From Thermobifida alba (GTDB taxonomy: Bacteria; Actinomycetota; Actinomycetes; Streptosporangiales; Streptosporangiaceae): a stretch of DNA of 64,000 nucleotides. A model generated the notes under the pieces. The model was not told the DNA's origin and did not search any database. It saw nothing but the letters and a program-made list of their open reading frames with translations. The stretch is taken from the NCBI RefSeq assembly GCF_023208015.1, contig NZ_CP051627.1, positions 1,736,001 to 1,800,000 of the forward strand, written 5' to 3'. Both the position numbers and the translations under genes were made by a program. Positions 59,665 through 64,000 of the stretch are shown in pieces (positions within the stretch are counted from its first letter, which is position 1; each line of letters begins with the position of its first letter).

Positions 59665-59706
59665 GCACACCCTCGGTGCACGACAGCCACCGAGGGTGTG
59701 CTTTTC
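59665..59706 (+). terminator. Strong intrinsic terminator of the BVMO operon
   Basis: GCACACCCTCGGTG, 9-base loop, CACCGAGGGTGTGC followed by TTTTC: 14-bp perfect stem with a T-run, rare at this GC. Confidence 0.92.
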
Positions 59707-59836
59707 TGTGCGGAGTATGAGAGTTTTCTGAACAGACCCTGAGAAGATATTGTCTTCCGCACACGTTCCGTGACGTGATGCGGAAGGCTTCCTCGGGTAC
59801 TGACCTGCTTCCGACCGACGCTTGGAGCGATACCTC

Positions 59837-61906
59837 GTGTCAGTGGACGCCCCCGCCCCGCACCCCCGTGCGCGCCCGCACCGTCCCGCTCCCCGACGCT
59901 TCCTCCCCGAGGTGCAGGGACTGCGCGCCGTGGCCGTGCTGCTGGTCCTCGTCTACCACCTCGACACCGACTACCTGCCCGGCGGCTATGTCGGAGTCGA
60001 CGTCTTCTTCGTGATCTCCGGTTTCCTCATCACCTCCCTGCTGCTGCGGGAGGTCCGCTCCCACGGCCGGGTCTCGGTCAGCCGGTTCTACGTCCGCCGG
60101 GTGCGCCGCATCCTGCCCGCCGCGACACTGGTGCTGGTGGCGACCGGGATCGCCGCCGTGCTCCTGCTGCCCGTGACCCGCCTGGAGCAGACCGCGCTCG
60201 AACTGGCCGCCAGCGCCGCCTACATCGAGAACTTCGTGCTGGCCGGGCAGACCGTGGACTACCTGGCCGCCGAGGAGGCGCCCAGCCCGGTCCAGCACTT
60301 CTGGTCGCTGGCCGTGGAGGAGCAGTTCTACCTGGTGTGGCCGCTGCTGTTCGTGGGCTGGGCGGCGCTGCGCTCCCGGATGCCCGAGCGCCGGGCCGAC
60401 GCCGTGCTGGGCGGCGCCGTGGCCGTGGTCATCGCGGCCTCGCTGGCCTGCTCGGTGCTGATGACCGCGGCCGTGCCCACCGCCGCCTACTTCCTGCCCT
60501 TCACCCGGATGTGGGAACTGGCCGCGGGCGGGCTGCTGGCCGTCGTCCTGGCCCGGTGGGATGTTCCCGACCGGCTGCGCGACCCGCTGGGGTGGGCCGG
60601 TCTGGCGGCCATCGCGGCGGCCGCGGTCTCCTACGACGAGCACACCGCGTTCCCCGGGTACGCCGCCGCGCTGCCGGTACTGGGCGCGGCCGCGGTGATC
60701 GCCGCGGGCGAGGGCAGGAGCCGCCGCAGCGCGGGACGGCTGCTGAGCACCCGGCCCGCGCGCTTCGTCGGCGACCTCTCCTACGCCCTGTACCTGTGGC
60801 ACTGGCCGATCATCGTGATCATGCTGGGCACGTCCAACACGACGGAGCTGTCCCCCCTCTCCGCCGCGGTGGCGGCCGCGCTCTCCCTGTTCCTGGCCTG
60901 GGTGACGAAGATCGTGCTGGAGGATCCGGTACGGGTGCGCGGCCTGCTCGACACCGGGCGTTCGGCGCTGGCGTTCGCCCTGTCGGGCATCCTGGTGGTG
61001 ACGGGCGCCGCGTGGGGACTGCACAGCCACGTCCAGCAGGTCCGCTCCACCGAGTTCGACCCGCAGGTGCACCTGGGCCCGCAGGCCCTGGACGCCGGGG
61101 TCGAACCCGACGAGATCACCGCTCCCCCCTACCCCTCGGTGTTGACCGCCGAGGACGACCTGCCCGACCTCTACGGCGACGGCTGCCAGTCCACCGAGAC
61201 CGACACGCACCCCTCCCCGTGCGTCTACGGTGCCGAGGACGCACGCACCACGGTGGCGCTCGTGGGCGACTCGCACGCCGCGCACTGGTCGCCGGCGCTG
61301 CAGGAGATCGCCGAGGACCGCGGGTGGCAGCTGCACACGTTCACCAAGTCCTCGTGCGCCTTCACCTCGACCCTGCTCGTCCGCCCCGGCGAGGAGGTGC
61401 CCTACACCCAGTGCCAGGAGTGGACCGGCAACGTGCTGGAGGAGCTGCGCGCGCTGAAGCCGGACGTCGTGTTCACCAGTTCCCGGGCGCAGGCCGCGCC
61501 CTACGGGATCGACGACGAGGAGGAGGCGCGCGAGGCGGTGGCCGAGGGCATGTCCCAGCTGTGGCGCGAACTGGACGAGGCGGGCATCGCCGTGGTGGTG
61601 CTGCGCGACACCCCCACCACCCGCAGCCGCATCGTGGAGTGCGTCGACCTGCACAGCCCCGACGTCCAGGCCTGCGTGCGCAAGCGCGACACCGCCCTGA
61701 AGGGGGAGGATCCGCAGGTCATCGCGGCCGAGGAGAGCGGGGTGGAGGCTCCCGTGGTCGATCTGAGCGACCGGTTCTGCCTGGACGACGTCTGCCCGGC
61801 GGTGATCGGCAACGTCCTCGTCTACCGTGACAGCCACCACATCACGGCCACCTACTCCCGGCTGCTCGCCGAGGACCTGGCGGAGCGGATCGAGGACGTG
61901 CTCTGA
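59837..61906 (+). CDS. OafA/YrhL-like membrane acyltransferase with SGNH domain
   Basis: 689 residues from GTG 59837 (GGAG nine bases before); a TTG at 59822 is in frame but unsupported. Acyltransferase_3 domain about 22-400 with ten helices: GLRAVAVLLVLVYHLDT, GGYVGVDVFFVISGFLIT, RFYVRRVRRILPA, HFWSLAVEEQFYLVWPLL. After a linker comes an extracytoplasmic SGNH domain (about 465-685) with block I VALVGDSHAAHWSP and the terminal DSHHITATYSR (Asp-x-x-His catalytic pair). Transfers an acyl group from cytoplasmic acyl-CoA across the membrane onto cell-wall glycan or lipid, e.g. O-acetylation. Monocistronic between strong terminators. Confidence 0.93.
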   Translation: MSVDAPAPHPRARPHRPAPRRFLPEVQGLRAVAVLLVLVYHLDTDYLPGGYVGVDVFFVISGFLITSLLLREVRSHGRVSVSRFYVRRVRRILPAATLVLVATGIAAVLLLPVTRLEQTALELAASAAYIENFVLAGQTVDYLAAEEAPSPVQHFWSLAVEEQFYLVWPLLFVGWAALRSRMPERRADAVLGGAVAVVIAASLACSVLMTAAVPTAAYFLPFTRMWELAAGGLLAVVLARWDVPDRLRDPLGWAGLAAIAAAAVSYDEHTAFPGYAAALPVLGAAAVIAAGEGRSRRSAGRLLSTRPARFVGDLSYALYLWHWPIIVIMLGTSNTTELSPLSAAVAAALSLFLAWVTKIVLEDPVRVRGLLDTGRSALAFALSGILVVTGAAWGLHSHVQQVRSTEFDPQVHLGPQALDAGVEPDEITAPPYPSVLTAEDDLPDLYGDGCQSTETDTHPSPCVYGAEDARTTVALVGDSHAAHWSPALQEIAEDRGWQLHTFTKSSCAFTSTLLVRPGEEVPYTQCQEWTGNVLEELRALKPDVVFTSSRAQAAPYGIDDEEEAREAVAEGMSQLWRELDEAGIAVVVLRDTPTTRSRIVECVDLHSPDVQACVRKRDTALKGEDPQVIAAEESGVEAPVVDLSDRFCLDDVCPAVIGNVLVYRDSHHITATYSRLLAEDLAERIEDVL

Positions 61907-61909
61907 GGT

Positions 61910-61943
61910 CCGTCGGCCGTGCCCGAGGGGGCACGGCCGACGG
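61910..61943. terminator. Terminator hairpin 1 after the acyltransferase
   Basis: 15-bp perfect stem CCGTCGGCCGTGCCC with loop GAGG. Confidence 0.8.
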
Positions 61944-61949
61944 TGGACG

Positions 61950-61994
61950 GGACGGGCCCGCCGCGTGGGAGGGGAGGACGCGGCGGGCCCGTCC
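61950..61994. terminator. Terminator hairpin 2
   Basis: 17-bp perfect stem: GGACGGGCCCGCCGCGT (61950-61966) with ACGCGGCGGGCCCGTCC (61978-61994). Next to hairpin 1; probably serves the convergent sugar-binding protein gene. Confidence 0.8.
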
Positions 61995-62018
61995 GCGAGG
62001 GGGAGAAGGACTCGGGCG

Positions 62019-63341
62019 TCAGGCGGCGCCGGTGGCGTCCTCGACCTCCTTGACGAAGCGGTCGGCCGCCTCCGCCGGGGTGATCTCGCCGAACATCAGG
62101 TCGTCGTTGATGCGCTTGATGATGTCGACGACCTGGCCGGCGCCGATGGGCGGCGGCGGGTTGCCGTCGACGATGGTGCCCTCGATCTCGGCGAGGAACT
62201 CCGCGCTGCGCTTGTCGGCCTCGGGCAGGGAGTCCACGATGGAGTCGCGGACCTCGACGTTGGCGGGCAGTCCCCGGTCGGCCAGCAGGACCGCGGCGGC
62301 CTCCTCGCTGTTGAGCAGGAAGTCGACGAACTTGGCGGCCTCCTCCGGGTGGTCGCTGTCGGCGGAGACGGAGTAGAACATCGCGGGCTTGAAGTACATG
62401 CCGGTGCGGTCGTTCTCGGTCTCACCGGGGTAGCGCAGCAGCTGGATGTCGCGGCCCGACGCGGAGCTGATCGCGCCGAGCTGGTTGGTCCAGAAGTGCG
62501 CCATGGCTCCGGTGTTGGTGGACAGCACCGACTGGTCGGGGCCGCCCGCCTCGATCTCCACGCTCTCCGAGGCACCCGGCTGGCCCCCGCTCTCCAGGAG
62601 GTCGACGGTGTACTGGAACCACTTCTCCAGCGTCCCCTTGGAGAAGCCGAGGCTGCCGTCCTCGTTGTAGAGGGACTCGCCGTGCTGGCGGGCGAAGATC
62701 GCGAAGCCGGTCTCGTTGTAGCCCATCGACTGGGTGCCGACGATCTCGCCGCCGCTCTTCTCACTGATCCGGGTGGCGATGTCGACGTAGTCGTCCCAGG
62801 TCCAGGTGTCGTCGTCGGGCATCTCCACACCAGCGTCGGCGAACGCCTGCGGGTCGGCGAGGATCGCGTAGGCGTTGACGCCGGTGGCGATGCCGTAGGT
62901 GGCGCCGTCCAGGTCGCCGCTGTCGGCGACCAGCGGGTCGATCGCGGACAGGTCCAGGCCCTCCAGCTGGGAGAGGTCGGCGAGCGCGCCGCGTTCACCG
63001 TACTCGCGCAGGTAGCGCTCCTCCTGGGTGATGATGTCGGGGGCGTCCCCGGCCGCGGTGGTGGTGGCCAGCTTGTCCCAGTAGGACCCCCAGTCGGTGT
63101 ACTCGCCGACGATCCGGATGCCGGGGTTCTGCTGTTCGAACAGGTCGATGACCTCCTGGGTCATCGTGTGGCGCTCGTCCGACCCCCACCAGGAGAACCG
63201 GAGTTCCACGACGCCGTCGGCCTCCTCGCCACCGCCGCCGCAGGCGGTCAGCGCCATGACCGCGGCGGCCAGGCCCGCGGTCAGGGAGAGGGCGCGGGAG
63301 CGGACGCGGACCAGCCGTCCGCCGGGGGATTCTGCTCTCAT
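62019..63341 (-). CDS. Sugar ABC transporter substrate-binding lipoprotein (family 1)
   Basis: 440 residues from ATG 63339-63341 (AAGGGA about nine bases before). Signal peptide with lipobox LTAC (Cys34 lipidated) then Gly-rich linker. Family 1 solute-binding fold: VVELRFSWWGSDERHTMTQEVIDLFEQQNPGIRI (as LRFSWWGSDERHTMTQEVI), DIITQEERYLREYGERGALADL, GIATGVNAYAILADPQAF, and C-terminal KFVDFLLNSEEAA. Binds an oligosaccharide outside the membrane. Lies 17 bases after the permease gene, the last gene of the operon seen here; ATPase is probably the shared MsiK type encoded elsewhere. Confidence 0.93.
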   Translation of the reverse strand: MRAESPGGRLVRVRSRALSLTAGLAAAVMALTACGGGGEEADGVVELRFSWWGSDERHTMTQEVIDLFEQQNPGIRIVGEYTDWGSYWDKLATTTAAGDAPDIITQEERYLREYGERGALADLSQLEGLDLSAIDPLVADSGDLDGATYGIATGVNAYAILADPQAFADAGVEMPDDDTWTWDDYVDIATRISEKSGGEIVGTQSMGYNETGFAIFARQHGESLYNEDGSLGFSKGTLEKWFQYTVDLLESGGQPGASESVEIEAGGPDQSVLSTNTGAMAHFWTNQLGAISSASGRDIQLLRYPGETENDRTGMYFKPAMFYSVSADSDHPEEAAKFVDFLLNSEEAAAVLLADRGLPANVEVRDSIVDSLPEADKRSAEFLAEIEGTIVDGNPPPPIGAGQVVDIIKRINDDLMFGEITPAEAADRFVKEVEDATGAA

Positions 63342-63358
63342 CGTTGCTGTTCCCTTCA

Positions 63359-64000
63359 CTATTTGATTCCGGTGGTGGCGATGCCCTTGACGAGGTACCG
63401 CTGACCGGCGAGGAAGAACCCGAAGACCGGGCCGAGGGCGACGATCGACATCGCGAACAGGGGCCCCCAGGAGGTCTGGCTGGTGGAGTCCACGAACGTG
63501 CGCAGCGCCACGGGGACGGTGTACATGTTCGGGTCGGTGAGGAAGATCAGCTGGCTGAAGAAGTCGTTCCAGGTCCAGATGAAGGTGAAGATCGCCGTGG
63601 TGGCCAGGGCCGGCATCGACAGCGGCAGGATCACCCGCAGGAAGATCCGCACGTGTCCGCAGCCGTCGATGCGCGCCGCCTCGTCGAGGTCCCTGGGCAG
63701 GCCGCGGATGAACTGCACCATGAGGAAGACGAAGAAGCCGTCGGTGGCCAGCAGTTTGGGGACGATCAGCGGGTAGAAGGTGTTGATCCAGTCCAGGTTG
63801 GCGAACAGGATGTACTGCGGGACGATCACGACGTGGATGGGGAGCATGATCGTCATCAGCATGACGGCGAAGAACAGCTTCTTGCCGAAGAACTCCAGCC
63901 GGGCGAAGGCGTAGGCCGCCATCGAGCAGCCGATCAGGTTGCCGACGATGGACCCGGCCACCACGATCGCGGAGTTGAGCAGGTAGTGGTGGAAGGGGTG
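63359..64000 (-). CDS. Carbohydrate ABC transporter permease (MalG-like), 5' end outside window
   Basis: The frame is open to the last base of the window, so the N-terminus is missing; 213 residues are present. MalG-type permease: HPFHHYLLNSAIVVAGSIVGNL (as HYLLNSAIVVAGS), FARLEFFGKKLFFAVMLMTIMLP, the EAA loop DEAARIDGCGHVRIFLRVILPLS (as DEAARIDGCGHVRIFLRVI), FTWNDFFSQLIFL, and the terminal GQRYLVKGIATTGIK. Works with a MalF-like partner presumably just beyond the edge and the downstream binding protein in sugar uptake. Confidence 0.94.
   Translation of the reverse strand, partial: HPFHHYLLNSAIVVAGSIVGNLIGCSMAAYAFARLEFFGKKLFFAVMLMTIMLPIHVVIVPQYILFANLDWINTFYPLIVPKLLATDGFFVFLMVQFIRGLPRDLDEAARIDGCGHVRIFLRVILPLSMPALATTAIFTFIWTWNDFFSQLIFLTDPNMYTVPVALRTFVDSTSQTSWGPLFAMSIVALGPVFGFFLAGQRYLVKGIATTGIK

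Noticed and set aside
59707-59763. TGTGCGGA ... TCCGCACA inverted repeat before the acyltransferase gene
   Set aside because: Arms are 41 bases apart and enclose the AT-rich promoter region; probably incidental.

Overview
The window is about 70% GC, almost wall-to-wall coding, rich in GTG starts and 4-base start/stop overlaps, and many genes have a TANNNT box 6-8 bases before the start codon. That is typical actinobacterial chromosome. A secreted chitin/cellulose-active lytic polysaccharide monooxygenase preceded by a perfect TGGGAGCGCTCCCA box (the operator described for the cellulase regulator CelR of Thermobifida fusca) points to Thermobifida or a close Nocardiopsaceae relative. No rRNA, tRNA, CRISPR array, insertion sequence, integrase or phage gene was seen; both window edges cut a gene.

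Layout. 1-2.4 kb: a DtxR/MntR-type metal regulator (cut by the left edge) and the CelR-controlled LPMO. 2.4-7.7 kb: fused aminodeoxychorismate synthase, a decayed Uma2-like gene, a MerR regulator and a SulP anion transporter with a duplicated dyad element between them. 7.8-12.4 kb: an MFS sugar porter with a CelR-like box upstream, an ECF41-type sigma factor followed by an NDH-2-like flavoprotein, and a multiply frameshifted LLM/F420 oxidoreductase relic. 12.6-21.3 kb: small enzymes (acetyltransferase, methyltransferases, FAD amine oxidase, MocA dehydrogenase, alkaline phosphatase PhoD with a Pho-box-like repeat, aldo/keto reductase). 21.3-25.2 kb: a single-pass Pro/Ser-rich membrane protein divergent from a MoxR-DUF58-VWA operon. 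25.3-36.1 kb: HAD protein, Nudix, APC permease, SDR, two RNA/protein methyltransferases, a pair of CorC/CNNM membrane proteins with a 40-codon leader ORF, aldo/keto reductase, acetyltransferase and aldehyde dehydrogenase.

36.2-42.9 kb: an erythrin-VIT1 iron transporter, then an organosulfur operon (substrate-binding lipoprotein, ATPase, permease, flavin monooxygenase) followed by a TauE/SafE exporter. 43-46.5 kb: pyruvate:quinone oxidoreductase abutting a solitary cytochrome oxidase subunit I. 47-49.2 kb: an AbiEii-like nucleotidyltransferase fusion and a PPOX flavoprotein. 49.3-55.1 kb: a MarR/DUF385 pair divergent from a methyltransferase over two identical operators, a DrrAB-type exporter and an ABCB-type exporter. 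55.2-59.6 kb: a DUF4429 protein and a three-gene BVMO-hydrolase-SDR operon whose enzymes form a plausible alcohol-ketone-ester-acid route. 59.8-64 kb: an OafA-like acyltransferase and the end of a sugar ABC transporter operon.

Most of this is ordinary metabolic chromosome; no defence island or plainly new multi-gene system is visible. The points most worth following are the CorC leader peptide, the PoxB-CtaD coupling, the AbiEii fusion, the BVMO operon with its dyads, the paired operators (MarR, SulP), and three proteins that lack a key catalytic residue or carry a fresh internal duplication.
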